A DNA stretch of 64,000 nt from Drosophila persimilis (Eukaryota > Arthropoda > Insecta > Diptera > Drosophilidae): positions 62,001-126,000 of the forward strand of contig NW_020825339.1 of NCBI RefSeq assembly GCF_003286085.1, read 5' to 3'. Under the pieces are notes generated by a model. That model was not told the origin of the DNA and ran no database searches. It saw only the letters and a program-made list of their open reading frames with translations. The position numbers and the translations under genes are program-made. Shown here piece after piece: positions 9,931-21,000 of the stretch. Within the stretch, counting starts at the first letter, position 1. Each line of letters opens with the position of its first letter.

Positions 9931-11197
9931 CTGAGACTCTCTCTCGGCACATTGACTCGAAGTCGAGCATCAGTTCTGTCTCTGAGGAGAAGCCTTCCTG
10001 GTCTGGCTCCAGCTCGTCGTCAGGCGCTTCGATCTCCGCAACGACATCCTGCACGTCTGGGTTGACGACAGGAAGCGCCGCGGCCGCCGCGTCCGATTTG
10101 TACACCTTGATGGTGACCGAGCTGAAGCCGAAGTTTAGCTCTCCTTTTGCTGCCTCTATCGGGGCCAGCGACTCTTTATTGAGAACGAGAGCTGCCTGGT
10201 TAGTCGGCCCTTGTGTCGTCTCAACTTTGGCTACCTTCCAATCGGAGGTTGGTAGTCCTGGGTTGCATCTCTGCAACATCTTGAGGATGCGTTCTGGCTC
10301 CTTAAAGGTAGCCGGCACCCAAATTCTGGCCCTCGGTCTGCTGGGCACCTCGCTCCAGTCGACTGCGACGAGTTTCGCCCCAGCATAAACCTCGCCGACC
10401 TGCGCTACCGCCGCTTTGTAAAGCTTCACAGAGCGCTCGTCTTCGCAGGCAATTATCTTAACATTGCCCTGGAACCACCCCATGTCCTTGCAGACTGGCG
10501 GAGGTCCAGGGTCTTTGTCGAGGAGTTCGAAGCAGCGGTCGGCCAATGCCGCTTCCACCCACTTCCACTGACTCCTTGGGATTCTCCCCTATGCGCTGCC
10601 TTTGTCGAGGACACCAATTAGCGTCCTCTCCTTGGCAATCTGCGCAAAGGAGACATTTGGCAGCACTCTGGAGCGCTTTGCTACCGGTCCCGGTGTCTCC
10701 TGCGAGCGCTGCCTCTTGGCTTGGGGAGCCACCTTTTTCTAATCTAAGGTGAACTCCGGAAGTACGGCCGAAGCCCATTCCACCTTCTTCAGCCATTCGG
10801 CTGATGGGCTGGCTTCACTGCTGGCGTGTTGCCGACGGAGTATGTGCCCTGCACTCCTCTTTTCGGCATATGAGTATCGTCTGGCTTGGGCGCTTGTCGA
10901 CGGCAAGTCAACCCCCTCCGCTTTACCAGAAGGTCGGGCAGCCGCAATATTGCTTAGCTTTCCTTCCAAGGTTTCAGCTTCGGGAGTTACCTTGCCACCC
11001 ACACCGGATTCGGGATGGGACCCCCTCGGGTTCGCACAGGCACCTTCCACCTTGTAGGTATTCCCTACTATAGAGCCGGTTGGGCCAGGCCTTTGGGCCG
11101 CTGCCTTTCCGAGCTTGGGATTGCTCCCAGTTGGCATTTGGGGAGCGCCGCACTCATTTGTTTTTTTGTTGGTTTTTTTGTTTTTGTTGTTATACAT
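9848..11197 (-). pseudogene. LOA-2 ORF1 (nucleic-acid-binding Gag-like protein), interrupted
   Basis: Two open pieces, 11197-10739 (152 codons, Lys/Asn-rich start and low-complexity Gly/Ala/Pro region) and 10558-9848 (236 codons), with a short broken stretch between them where the family motif for a conserved domain (ANxTLIGVLDKG-like, near 10600) is visible in another frame. The second piece has a globular region (MGWFQGNVKIIAC to VPATFKEPERILKMLQ) and an acidic C-terminus. It resembles the DUF4780-type ORF1 of LOA/Bilbo/Baggins elements, an assignment from family knowledge. It probably acts as an RNA chaperone. The stop near 10739 and the shift between 10600 and 10560 make it non-functional. 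Confidence 0.7.
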
Positions 11198-11676
11198 CTT
11201 GTTCCCACGAGATGCAGAGAAAGGGAAAGGTCAGCCCGGGCAGAGATCCACGTTGCCCGGGTAAGGCATCATTAGAACAGGGGGCTGCCAAGTCCCTGAG
11301 CCCTCCGTTAGAGACTGGGCTATTTTTTATACCGGGCCCCCAGCCAGGCTGACTCTCGGCACGGGTCGAGTAACACACTTAGTCCGGCCCGGTGTGAGGT
11401 GGATGTGGGGGTTGGGATGTGGGTAGGTATTGTGTATGGATGGGAGTGTGTGAGCTACTTATTGAGGCGGCACCACAAGCGCATCGTCAGTGCTGCTACC
11501 TAGCTAACACCCGCTGGCTGTCCGGGACTGCTTATTTCGGTACTCTCCCGTGAGGGATGCCCGCTTATTCGCAGCTGACCTACCGAGGTAGGCCGTTCGC
11601 TATCCGCAACCCGCGACCCGTCCGGTGGCCTCAGCTAGGCCCCCTTTGAGCTACCTCACAAGCTCATCAGACCAGA
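11198..11676 (-). other. LOA-2 5' UTR / internal promoter region
   Basis: 479 bp between the ORF1 start and the target duplication. LINEs carry their promoter at the transcribed 5' end, so this is where it should lie. The sequence is GC-rich with TGTGGGGG and GTGTGTG runs on the + strand. I see no motif that I can name with confidence. Confidence 0.55.
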
Positions 11677-11687
11677 TTCTGGACGTT
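11677..11687. repeat. 11-bp target site duplication of LOA-2 (right)
   Basis: TTCTGGACGTT, identical to 6380-6390. Confidence 0.9.
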
Positions 11688-11750
11688 ACACACATCCACT
11701 TTTACCACAAATCTAATATACCCCAATACTCATTTTGAGTATCGGGTATA
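11688..11750 (-). mobile_element. DINE B, part 2 (5' end)
   Basis: This is the reverse complement of the DINE start, ending at 11741-11750 with ATCGGGTATA. It completes the element begun at 5476. CR1-like coding sequence begins immediately after it. Confidence 0.9.
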
Positions 11751-13002
11751 AAAAGGGGTCTAAATCAGACGACTCAAACTACCGTTGTATCTCCAACTTA
11801 TCTGCCATTCCTAAACTCTTCGAAAAAATTATTACTTCTCAGCTCCAACACTTTTGTAGTTCCCTGTTATTAGAATCACAGCACAGCAACGTCGCTCCGT
11901 TTCGTCTAACCTCCTTGAAACTCCTTCGTAACTGCCGGATTTGCAAAGCAATGTCAAACTTACGTAGTTTATACTGATTTTAGTAAAGCTTTCGATTCAG
12001 TTAATCACAATCTCCTCATCCACAAACTATCTCTACTAGGATTTCCGACTAAACTTCTTCACTGGACAAATGCGTACCTTTGGAATCGTTCTCAGCGTGT
12101 CTGCTTCCAATCTTCTCTTTCTAAACCAGTTTTTGTCTCTTCGGGTGTGCCGCAAGGTAGCCATCTCGGGCCCTTTTTATTTAACCTCTTTATCAACGAT
12201 CTTCCCCAAGTTTTAACGAATTCACGAGTCCTAATGTATGCTGACTATGTCAAGCTATGTTTTTCCTACAGCGATCCGGTGTCCCCGTTATTTCTTCAAT
12301 CAGATCTCGACGCTCTCAGCAATTGGTGTACTATTAACGCTTTTCCTCTTAACATTTCCAAATGTAACGTCATGACCTTCCATCGCAACAAGCCTTACCT
12401 TTTTGACTTTACAATTAATAACATTTCCTTGGAACGTCTGTACAAAGTTAATGACTTAGGCATTATCTTCGTTCCGAACTTATGTTTTAGTTCTCATATA
12501 TCCGCTATTTCGAATAAATCCAAAGAGTCCTTGGCTTTATCAAAAGATGGTCGAAGGAATTTTCTGACCCCTATACCACTAAACTACTCTACGTTTCTCT
12601 TGTACGGCCTATCTTGGAATATGGTTCCTGTATCTGGTCTCACCATTACCAAAAATATCAAGATATGCCTGAGTCCGTTCAAAAACAATTCCTTATCTTT
12701 GCCCTGCGCGGACTTAATTGGGACCCCTCTCGTCCTCTTCCTTCTTATGAGAGTCGGCTGCGCCTCATTAACTTGCACTCTCTTGAAAGCCGTAGAACTT
12801 GTCATGGAATTCTCTTTCTCCACAAACTTCTCCTAGGCGAGGTTGAATCTTCGGCCCTCATTAGCCTTATCAGAATTGCTGTCCCATCCCACCCGACTAG
12901 GCATTACTTTCCTCTCCGTCTTACTCTCTGTCCTTCAAACTACTCTGACCATGAATCTTTCCGTAGCCTTTGCCGTGATTACAATAAATTTTTCCATCTT
13001 TT
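11751..13002 (+). pseudogene. pol: CR1/Jockey-like retroposon, reverse transcriptase (part 2 of the split copy)
   Basis: The reading begins KKGSKSDDSNYRCISNLS (RT block 1), then FSKAFDSVNHNLL (first catalytic D), SSGVPQGSHLGPFLFNLF, and MYADYVKLC, where the usual YADD is YADY, so a catalytic aspartate is lost. A frameshift near 12600 moves to 12614-13002, with NWDPSRPLPSYESRLRLIN, the C-terminal region. The copy is interrupted by DINE C at 13003 and its last codons and 3' UTR resume at 14127. Two further frameshifts lie near 11970 and 12140. It is a dead copy. Confidence 0.82.
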
Positions 13003-14126
13003 TATACCCGATACTCAAAATGAGTATTGGGGTATATTAGATTTGTGGTAAAAGTGGATGTGTGTAACGTCCAGAAGGAATCGTTTCCGACCCCATAAAG
13101 TATATATATTCTTGATCAGCATCAATAGCCGAGTCGATTGAGCCATGTCTGTCTGTCCGTCCGTCCGTCTGTCCGTCCGTCCGTCTGTCCGTCTGTCCGT
13201 CCCCTTCAGCGCCTAATGCTCAAAGACTATAAGAGCCAGAGCAACGATGTTTTGGATCCAGACTTCTGTGATATGTCACTGCTCCAAAAATATTTCAAAA
13301 CATTGCCCCGCCCACTTCCGCCCCCACAAAGGGCGAAAATCTGTGGCATCCACAATTTTAAAGATACGAGAAAACAAAAAACGCAGAATCGTAGAGAATG
13401 ACCATATCTTTTAGACTGCAGAATCTGAATTGGATCGTATAATTATTACAGCCAGAATCACGAAAACAATTTCACTCTTTCTCGCTCTGTCTCACTCTAA
13501 CACAAAGGTTTCATGGTCGGTTTTGCCAATTGCAAAATATGAGTTCAAGGATCTCAGAACCTATAAAAGCCAGAGCAACCAAATTTGGTATCCACACTCC
13601 TGTGATATCGGACCTTGACCGTTTCCTGTCCAAATTTCGCCACACCCCCTTCCGCCCCCGCAAAGGACGAAAATCTGAGGCAACCACAAATCTCAGAGAC
13701 TATTAAGGCTAGAGTAACCAAATTTGGTACACACACTCCTTAAAGATGTCACTATAAAACGTATATCTCAGAATTTCGCCCCACCCCCATCCGCCCCTAC
13801 AAAGGACGAAAATCTGTTGCATCCACAATATTGCAGATTTGAGAAAACTAAAAACGCAGAAACATAGATAATGACCATATCTATCAGGTTGCTGAATCTG
13901 GATCAGATCAGATCATTTTCATAGCCAAAAGGAACAAATCAATTTGCACTGGCTACGCAGCGCCCGACGTCACGCTCAGACTGATTTTCTGTCTCTCTCG
14001 CACGCACTCTTTGTCGTGTCGTTAAATATTAGCGGCGTCTGCCGGAGGAGAGCCATACTGACTTAGTATCGGGTATAACCGTAGAGTTGCGGTGTCCGCA
14101 GCAACTCACAACGTTCCCCCTCGTTT
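13003..14126 (+). mobile_element. DINE C: full-length, diverged DINE-1-type element
   Basis: Starts TATACCCGATACTC and ends at CCCCCTCGTTT after the 3' hairpin. Length 1124 bp. It contains three internal related modules (about 13270-13390, 13560-13690 and 13715-13865), each with a GCCCC-CCC..CGCCC..ACAAAGG-ACGAAAATCTG-type core. The middle part (13455-13560) differs from the other copies, so this belongs to a separate subfamily or is older. It lies inside the CR1-like ORF close to the C-terminus. Confidence 0.92.
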
Positions 14127-14306
14127 AATTTGAAACTTGCGCTTCCAAAGTAAAATCTTCTTTAATGAATAATTTAAGTTAACTTCTTTCGGCCTTGAAT
14201 TGTGTTACCGTACTTTCCAGTAGCAGATAGTCTTATGTTTTGTAGATTCCTTTTTTTACACTGTTTAACTGTCCATAGTTGAACTCTAAACATTAAACAT
14301 TAAACA
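14127..14306 (+). mobile_element. CR1-like element: last codons, 3' UTR and ATTAAAC tail
   Basis: The sequence after DINE C continues the CR1 reading frame for about nine codons to a stop, then runs through an AT-rich 3' UTR to a short tail with TAAACATTAAACATTAAAC (14287-14305). CR1-type LINEs end in short tandem repeats of this kind. J1 begins directly afterwards. Confidence 0.7.
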
Positions 14307-14829
14307 CACCAAAACCCACAGCAGCACAACAACAACAATAAACAAAAAACAATAAACTGTCTGTTGGCCAGCAGGAAAGCAACATCAACAGCGCCCCTCG
14401 CGGTCATCACCAGCAGCAGCGAAAGACACAAAAGCCTGCGCCGGCTAACCTGCAGCAACAACAAAACAACTCCCAACAGCCCACCATCAGCCGGTACACT
14501 AATAAGACGCCAAACCTCCAGCCTTTTAGCAACAAAAATCAACCATCCTTCAACCATGACCTTCAGGACAACAGCATCAGCAGGCCACACCCCTCCTCTC
14601 GTGGGCATCAACAACAGCAGCGAGAGTCACAGAAGCACGCCCCCCAACCACAGCGATACCAGCAGCCTGGGGCCCCATATGTGAATGACCAGCTAAAGCA
14701 GGTGGTGCACCAAAATCTTCTCCTTGTAAGTGAAATGGGCAAAAAAATGGATGCCCTTATAGATCTATTGCATACTTTTATTATCTCAAATAAAGGACAA
14801 ACTATTTCCACCGCTAATGACATTGCAAA
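14307..14829 (+). pseudogene. gag: J1 ORF1 (Gag) C-terminal part
   Basis: The sequence encodes a Gln/Asn/Ser-rich tail (frames around 14364-14684) equal to the C-terminal region of Gag in J2 and J4 (17283-17736, 35029-35440), located just before the endonuclease. No zinc knuckles are left in this copy. The long opposite-strand reading frames are compositional shadows of CAG/CAA-rich sequence. Confidence 0.65.
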
Positions 14830-15742
14830 TGAATAATTACGCCGAAATACCGTATACTACAAACACTACTACGGCCAACAATACAGCCAATCCTCTAGCT
14901 ACTACCACCACAAATGTCAATACAAATAATTAGCCCATACCACTACTGCTACTACAGGTGCCCAGTACAACAGCTCTCTCAAAATCGTTTATTGGAACGC
15001 CTGTGGTCTAAAAACCTAAAGTTTGGAGTTAGAACTATTTATGCAGCGTAATAACGTGGACCTAATGATGGTTATTGAAACCCGCATTACCTCAAATGAC
15101 CCTACTACCACAATAACAGACAATCTAACCATAAATGACTACATACTGTGTACTGCCTCACACCCTTCCTCCAAAAGGAAAGGTTCTCCTGAGTAGCCAT
15201 TTATGTCAAAATTGGTCTCAAGCACATTGCACTTGAACCAATTACAGAAAATTTCTTGCAGTGTGCTCCCATCGCATTAACCACTAACAATAATGAAGTC
15301 ATTGCTCTAGCGCCAATATATTGCCCGCCTCTGTTATGGTTCCAAATTTATAGTTTGCGGGGACTGGAACGCTAAGCACCCATGGTGGGGCAATGTGCGA
15401 TCCTGTAAAAGAGGCAGAGTTTTAATGAACACGATCCATGCAAACACCTGCTTAAATGTGTTGACCACTGGGGGAGCCACACACTACCCATTTGATCAAA
15501 GAAAAAGGCCCTCCGCTATTGATTTGGCAGTATATGCTGGCATAAACTATGACAGAATTCACACATATTCAGCAGTTGATCTGCAATCTGACCATCTTCC
15601 TATCTTCATTAACCTGGGCATCAGTGGCTCAACGACAGTCCCGGTAACAAATCGCCAACTACTACCAAGCAAAGCAAATGTCAAAAAATTCGTTTTGACA
15701 ACGATTTCCTATCGCAGCGTATCAATCTCAACATGGAAATAA
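14830..15742 (+). pseudogene. pol: J1 ORF2 endonuclease domain
   Basis: It starts with a Thr/Asn-rich leader and KIVYWNACGLKT, the N-terminal EEP motif, then a TAA stop at 15017-15019. The following frame gives the middle of the domain (IETRIT region); after further frame changes 15395-15742 gives HYPFDQRKRPSAIDLAVY and LQSDHLPIFINLG, the C-terminal SDH box. The stop after GLKT and the break after IYCPP are also present in J4 and J4', so they are shared lesions, not private ones. Confidence 0.8.
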
Positions 15743-16938
15743 ACTCAGGAGAAGACATTGAGGATGCGATTGACATTCTAAATCAAAACATCTACAATGC
15801 AGCGGCGGCTGCAACTTCGCTAATAAATCTGCGTTCTCACCCACGCACAGGGCAACTGCCACTAGATAGGAAAACACAGAAACTATTAAGGCTCAAATGG
15901 CAGCATAAAAGGGAGTATATGCGCAGACCCACCTTGGAGACGCGAAGGTTATACAACGCAGCAAATCATCGGCTAAAAAAGTCCCTTCGTAAGGCTAAAA
16001 ATAACAAGATAAATAACCTTTTTAAGGTTCTCGTCCTCGGCCCTGTACTCTACACAGTCTTCACGTCGGATATGCCGCTACCGCACCTGTCAGAACAAAA
16101 TGAAAGAATTGAGTCGAATATATACAACAACATGATGCTTTCTACTTACGCAGATGACACAATCATCCTATGTGCTAAAAAAGAAGCCAGTACAGCGGTT
16201 AGAACAAATCAGTGTTATCTTGAACACTTCACTGCCTGGGCTTCCAAATGGTGCATCAGCCTTAATACCAGCAAAACGGTCCATGTCCTCTACACAAGGC
16301 GATCGATTGCAAATGACATAGGTGAGGTATCGCCAAAAATGTACAACGAAGCAATCAAAAGTAAGCCAAGGCATCGCTATCTAGGCTTGATAATGGACAG
16401 GAAACTTGTGCTACATGCCCATACCACCCAGTTAGCAATTCGAGTGAGAGCAGCAGCCATGAGACTGAACTGGATCATTGGTCATCAGAGCCGGCTATCT
16501 AAAAGATGCAAATGGTTATTTATAAACAATTAATCGCCCCGATATGGCAATATGCCTTACCTGTATGGGGAGCATTGGTATGCGAATCACAATTTTGCAG
16601 GGTAGAAAGCGCACAGAAGCAACTCCTACGAAAAATCGTGAAGGCTAGCAGGTACACAAGAAATCAAGTTATCCGAGATGCACACAACATTGACTCTGCA
16701 GAAGAAACCTTTGATAAAGCCAGCGGCAGGCTAGCAGCTTCACTATTTCGCCATCCAAATCTGGAAGCAAAAAGACTCATCATGCAGCCCTTCATTCCTC
16801 AAAGGCTTGACCGGCCAAAATACACAAAGCAGCTGGAAACTCACTTTCGGCCTCTCCAACAACAACTCCTGCAGCAGGCAGCACAACAACAACTACTGCT
16901 GCCAACTTTAATCAGACACGAGTAGCTTGAAATTGAAC
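15733..16938 (+). pseudogene. pol: J1 ORF2 linker plus reverse transcriptase palm/thumb
   Basis: 266 open codons from 15733: linker (IEDAIDILNQNIYN and KLLRLKWQHKREYMRR), then an internal deletion at about 16026 and the RT from VLGPVLYTVFTSDMPLPH through STYADDTIILCAKK (catalytic YADD present) to KPRHRYLGLIMDRKL. A frameshift at about 16510 leads into 16506-16925 (thumb and the Jockey-clade C-terminal region with ALPVWGALVCESQ). It ends in a Gln-rich stretch. The deletion removes the first catalytic aspartate. Confidence 0.85.
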
Positions 16939-17936
16939 ACCGCTGCCAATGCTTTGGCCACAGTAAAAATTACTGTCGCCGACCTTTTGTTTGCCAAAAA
17001 TGTGCCGGGGCACACCCATCCACAGCGTGCGCCGAGGCTAAGATCCCAAATCCTAAATTTGCCAATTGTGGGGAAGGACATGTTGCCAGCTATGGGGGCT
17101 GCAACGCGTTTAAGCACGCCCAGGCAACACTCAAATCCTACCGGGCGCACATTGCTATTGGAAAACAGAAGCGGACAAACTGGCAGCACCAGAAGAACAA
17201 CAACTCCACTCGGCAGAATGCAGCTTACAGCGGGCAAATTAACAAAAGCTTGAGATGGCAGCAGCGAAAACAAAAACACCACCTACCTAAACCACACCAA
17301 AACCCGCATCAGCAGCAGCACAAGAACAACAGCTCCCAGCCGACCAACAGGCAGAACGTTAACAAGGCCCCAAATCGCCAGCTTTTTAGTCAACTTTTCA
17401 GCAACAACAATAAACTGTCTGTTGGCCAGCAGGAAAGCAACATCAACAGGGCCCCTCGTGGGCATCACCAGCAGCAGCGAAAGACACAAAAGCCTGCGCC
17501 GGCTAACCTGCAGCAACAACAAAACAACTCCCAACAGCCCACCATCAGCCGGTACACTAATAAGACGCCAAACCTCCAGCCTTTTAGCAACAAAAATTAA
17601 CCATCCGATGACCTTCAGGGCAACAGCATCAGCAGGCCACACCCCTCCTCTCGTGGGCATCAACAACAGCAGCGAGAGTCACAGAAGCACGCCCCCCAAC
17701 CACAGCGATACCAGCAGCCTGGGGCCCCAAATGTGAATAACCAGCTAATGCAGGTGGTGCACCAAATTCTTCTCCTTGTAAGTGAAATGGGCAAAAAAAT
17801 GGATGCCCTTATAGATCTATTGAAGACTTTTATTATCTCAAATAAAGGACAAACTATTTCCACCGCTAATGACATTGCAAATGAATAATTACGCCGAAAA
17901 ACCGTATACTACAAACACTACTACGGCCAACAATAC
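16939..17936 (+). mobile_element. J copy J2, 5' part (Gag zinc knuckles to start of ORF2)
   Basis: It begins inside the first CCHC knuckle (RCQCFGHSKNYC type), continues through two more knuckles and the Gln-rich Gag tail, and reaches the leader of ORF2 at CAATACAG (17931-17938), where Osv-A LTR sequence starts with a 3-bp overlap (CAG). Its continuation beyond Osv-A is at 31012. Unlike J4 and the array copies, the codon after the first knuckle is CAA, not TAA (about 16995), so the Gag frame is open here. Confidence 0.8.
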
Positions 17937-18162
17937 AGGCTGAGGTAAGCTCAGTCCCGTCTAGCGGTCAATCTCCAAGAAATTTGTAGAAATTGGATGG
18001 AACCGTAGGGCGGCGTCGGGGGCGGCCTGTCGTAGAGAGCGGATCGGGCTAGAATGGGCGTCGCTCGTTGTGCATACGAAACGGCTGCGTGGACTCGGGG
18101 CGGGGTGGCGTCGGTGCCTCGACTAATTGGACTGAACATACGCAATCGGGTGTTTTTACTTT
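17936..18162 (-). mobile_element. Osv-A 3' LTR, outer part (interrupted)
   Basis: The sequence matches 30271-30500 of the other Osv-A LTR (AGGCTGAGGTAAGCTCAGTC start) but lacks the 16 terminal bases found at 30255-30270. It is interrupted at 18162 by the mdg1-like element and resumes at 24445. The missing terminus explains why Osv-A has no visible target duplication. Confidence 0.85.
18159..18162. repeat. 4-bp target duplication of the mdg1-like element (left)
   Basis: CTTT at 18159-18162 matches 24445-24448; the intact LTR at 30255-31011 has a single TTTTACTTTG at this point, so it serves as the empty site. Confidence 0.85.
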
Positions 18163-18641
18163 TGTAAAATGAAATGTTCAAATCCTTTTTGTTGGATCGT
18201 TGGGGCTCAACCCTCCGATCTGTTTTATTGTGATTTCTCTTCTGTATTTTACAATTGTGGTTTGGGCTTTTGTAAGCCAAAAGCCGCGAAGCTGCGCTGC
18301 CAGTGACGCCGGCAGCGGAGCGGCAGAACTATGTGTTCTTATCTCTTATATGTTAATATGTATATGCTCAGCGCTGTTGGCAGCGAGAGCGCGAGGGAAG
18401 ATATATGTGTGTATGCATGTATATTAGTGCCGTCAAGTCATGGGAACATGCTGACGCTGCACTTGGGTCGCTCGAGGCATTCTTGAGTGAATCGTAATAC
18501 GATCACCCAGAATGTCTGGGACTTTATTGTTACGTAAACACTGAAACAAAGTGTTACAGTGTGTATTCTTTAAGTACCGTCGGTACAGTGGGTATTAGAA
18601 ATAATGAATACTTTACTTTACTTTAATATGAGCATACTACA
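18163..18641 (-). repeat. 3' LTR of the mdg1-like element
   Basis: 479 bp, TG...CA termini. Compared with 23965-24444 I see only about three differences (for example AAAAGCCGCGAAG against AAAAAGCCGCGGAG, and TATTAGAAA against TATTCGAAA). Confidence 0.93.
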
Positions 18642-18654
18642 TCTCCCTCCTTTT
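18642..18654 (-). other. Polypurine tract of the mdg1-like element
   Basis: Pyrimidine run TCTCCCTCCTTTT on the + strand, that is AAAAGGAGGGAGA on the element strand, directly upstream of the 3' LTR; it primes plus-strand synthesis. Confidence 0.85.
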
Positions 18655-18886
18655 GAAAAATAACGTAATATAATGAAGTTATTTTATTTTTAGCTTTTAC
18701 TATATATGTATACGAGTTATGTATTCTTAAAAAGACAATTTATATATATATTTTTTTCTTTTTTAGTCAATTATTAGAATATTGAATTTTAATTAATATT
18801 GATAAAATTTAAAAGTTATTTGAATATAAATGCGGAATAGTATATTTTTATGGTTTATATTTATGTATGGCCATACTAAAAAATTA
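18655..18886. other. AT-rich 3' non-coding part of the mdg1-like element
   Basis: Between the integrase stop and the polypurine tract. Very AT-rich, no recognisable coding sequence. Confidence 0.6.
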
Positions 18887-21000
18887 TTAATAATTGCAAA
18901 TCTTTAACCTATCCTTATGTACTTTCTGAGTTTTGTTTTTATTATCGGAGATTATGACGTTATCTCTTTCTCCGATACTTTCTACTCTATATGGTCCTAT
19001 ATATTTAAAATCTAGCTTATGTCCTGTTTCATTTTTCAATAAAACTTTATCTCCTACAGCTAAATTTAAATCTTTTAACTTTAAGTCATAGAGCTGTTTA
19101 TTTTTAATTTTATGCTCCTCGAGCATAATCCTTGCTCGTTTATATGCTATTTCTAATCTATATTTACTCTCTTTAGAGTAATCATCTATGTTATATAGAG
19201 GTGCTATTCTATCTATAGTATTAAATTGAACTGGTAAGTTTGAAGTCTTACCGAAAACTAGCTCATATGGACAATAATCATGTGCCATAGAGGGGGTTGT
19301 ATTAAAACAATATACGAAGTATTGCAGCCATACATCCCAATCTGATTTGTCAGCTGAGATGTATGAGCGTATGAACTCGTTAAATGTTCTGTGGCTTCGC
19401 TCCACGGTTCCTACAGTCTGGTGATGATGTGCAGTAGAAGTTATGTTTTTGATGTTTAGATTTTTACATAAGTCTTCAATTATTGAATTTTTATATTCTG
19501 TTCCCATGTCCGTAATGAACGTCTTCATTGGACCGTACTTTAGAATAAAATTTTCAAAAATAGCTTTAGCTACTGTATTTGCACTTTTGTTTCTAATAGG
19601 TATGGCAACAAGGTATTTTGTCAGGTCACATATTAAGGTGACTGCATATTCATTTCCTTGTTCTGATTTAGGAAGTGGACCGATCGTATCCACTATTACC
19701 CTATCAAAAGCCATGTATGGTGTTTCTGTAATAGTCAATGGAGTTATTGTGTGCTTGGTTACTTTAGCTTTTTGGCATTTTGGACATTTTCGTTTGTAAT
19801 TGGTTATTTCTTTAGTCATACCTTTCCAAAAATAATGTCTTTTGACCTTGGCCAAGGTTTTTGTTATGCCTGTATGTCCTCCTTGTATGGGATCATCATG
19901 TAATGTAGACAGTATTGCTTCTTTTTCTTTTTCATTTTTAATTAGGGTCACCGGGTTGAGTAGCGCTACTCTTATTGTTCGTAATATTTTATTGCCCATA
20001 TTTTTAAAATTTTCTATTGAAATGTATTCAAAGATATTTTCCCACGGTGCCACTTTGAGTTGGCTGATTTTTTGTTTACCGGCTTGCGTTTCAAGCCTTT
20101 GGAAAAACTGACCTAAGTCAAGGGTTCCATTAGTATACAAATCGCTAACATCATATCTTGCAGTAATTTTTTTTCCATGTTTGAAAAAACATAAATTATT
20201 ATTTACATGCAAGGTCACTACTTTACGTACTTCGTCATTGTTGATGACTTCATATACGTTGGGCTTTGAAGCTTTTGTTAGAGATTGCCTAGGCAATTCT
20301 ATTTTTTCTTTTCCTGCGCAGGATTTCTGTCTACTCTGTTGCCTGGTAGTGACTTTCAGGACTTTATTTGTTTTTTGTATGTTTTTCAGGTCTGTGATGG
20401 TTATTCTTGATAACGCATCTGCTACATGATTATCTTTACCCTTTAGATACTCGACTGTAAAGTCGTATTCTTCTAATTCGAGCCGCATGCGTGTGAGTTT
20501 TGAGCTAGGATTGACCATTGAAAATAGGTATGTTAGTGGTCTGTGATCCGTTTTTACTGTAAAGTGTTTACCATAGATATATGGTCGAAAATGGGTAATT
20601 GCCCAATGAATTGCTGCTAATTCCTGTTCTGTAGTACTTTTGTTACTTTCTCCGTTTGTGAATGAACGTGATGCATATGCTAATGGGAGTTGGAGTCCGT
20701 TATGGTTTTGAGTTAAAACCGCTCCACATGCTTGTTTACTAGCATCGGTGATTATGCAAAATTCTTTCTGAAAATCTGGGTACTGTAACAGAGTGGGTTC
20801 CATAAGTTTATCTTTTAAATATTGGAATGCATTTTGACATTCAGTTGACCACTCAAAGGGGACATTCTTTTTACATAATCTAGTTATGTGCCGGGAATAG
20901 TCGGCGAAGTTTTTAATAAAACGTCTATAATAATTGCAAAATGCAATAAATCGTCTAGCGCTGTCCGCATCATGTGGGACTGGATAGTTTTTGCTCTTTG
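18887..21000 (-). pseudogene. pol: mdg1-like pol: RNase H and integrase (long open frame)
   Basis: A 638-codon frame runs from an internal Met at 20803 to the stop at 18887, and coding similarity continues upstream to about 21000 (RT thumb with an FEWS-type motif). RNase H shows IITDASKQACGA, STTEQELAAIH and VKTDHRPLTYLFSMV, and a KGKDNHVADALSR end. The integrase has the HHCC finger (GGHTGITK and CPKCQK), core aspartates in VDTIGPLP and ITDMGTEYKN, and the glutamate in GTVERSH. The C-terminal part ends in a small beta-barrel-like region (YIGPYRVESIG). All catalytic residues expected here are present, so this half of pol looks intact. Fingers and palm of the RT, protease and capsid are missing, so the copy could only be moved in trans. 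Confidence 0.9.

Larger units (their letters stand above)
6391..11676 (-). mobile_element. LOA-clade non-LTR retroposon, full-length and nearly intact (LOA-2)
   Basis: It is bounded by the 11-bp duplication on both sides and is 5286 bp long. On the - strand: 5' UTR (11676-11198), ORF1 (11197-9848), ORF2 (9930-6495, overlapping ORF1), a short 3' UTR and a simple-sequence tail (6414-6391). Full length, exact target duplication and only one visible lesion in ORF2 argue for a fairly young insertion. It sits inside DINE B, which in turn sits in the CR1-like element. ORF1 has at least one stop or frameshift, so this copy is not autonomous as it stands. Confidence 0.9.
14307..16938 (+). mobile_element. 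Jockey-clade retroposon J, copy J1 (5' truncated, internally deleted)
   Basis: Order: Gln/Asn-rich Gag C-terminus (14307-14829), endonuclease (14830-15742), ORF2 linker and RT C-terminal half (15733-16925). RT blocks 0 to 4 are deleted at 16026, where the linker joins directly to the VLGPVLYTVF region. The 3' part is cut at 16938, where the post-RT sequence ATTGAAC fuses to the Gag zinc knuckles of the next copy. Truncated copies arranged head to tail recur throughout 14-52 kb. Confidence 0.85.

Noticed and set aside
12584..12823. Small - strand frame in the CR1-like RT as a separate gene
   Set aside because: Shadow of the + strand RT; no motif.
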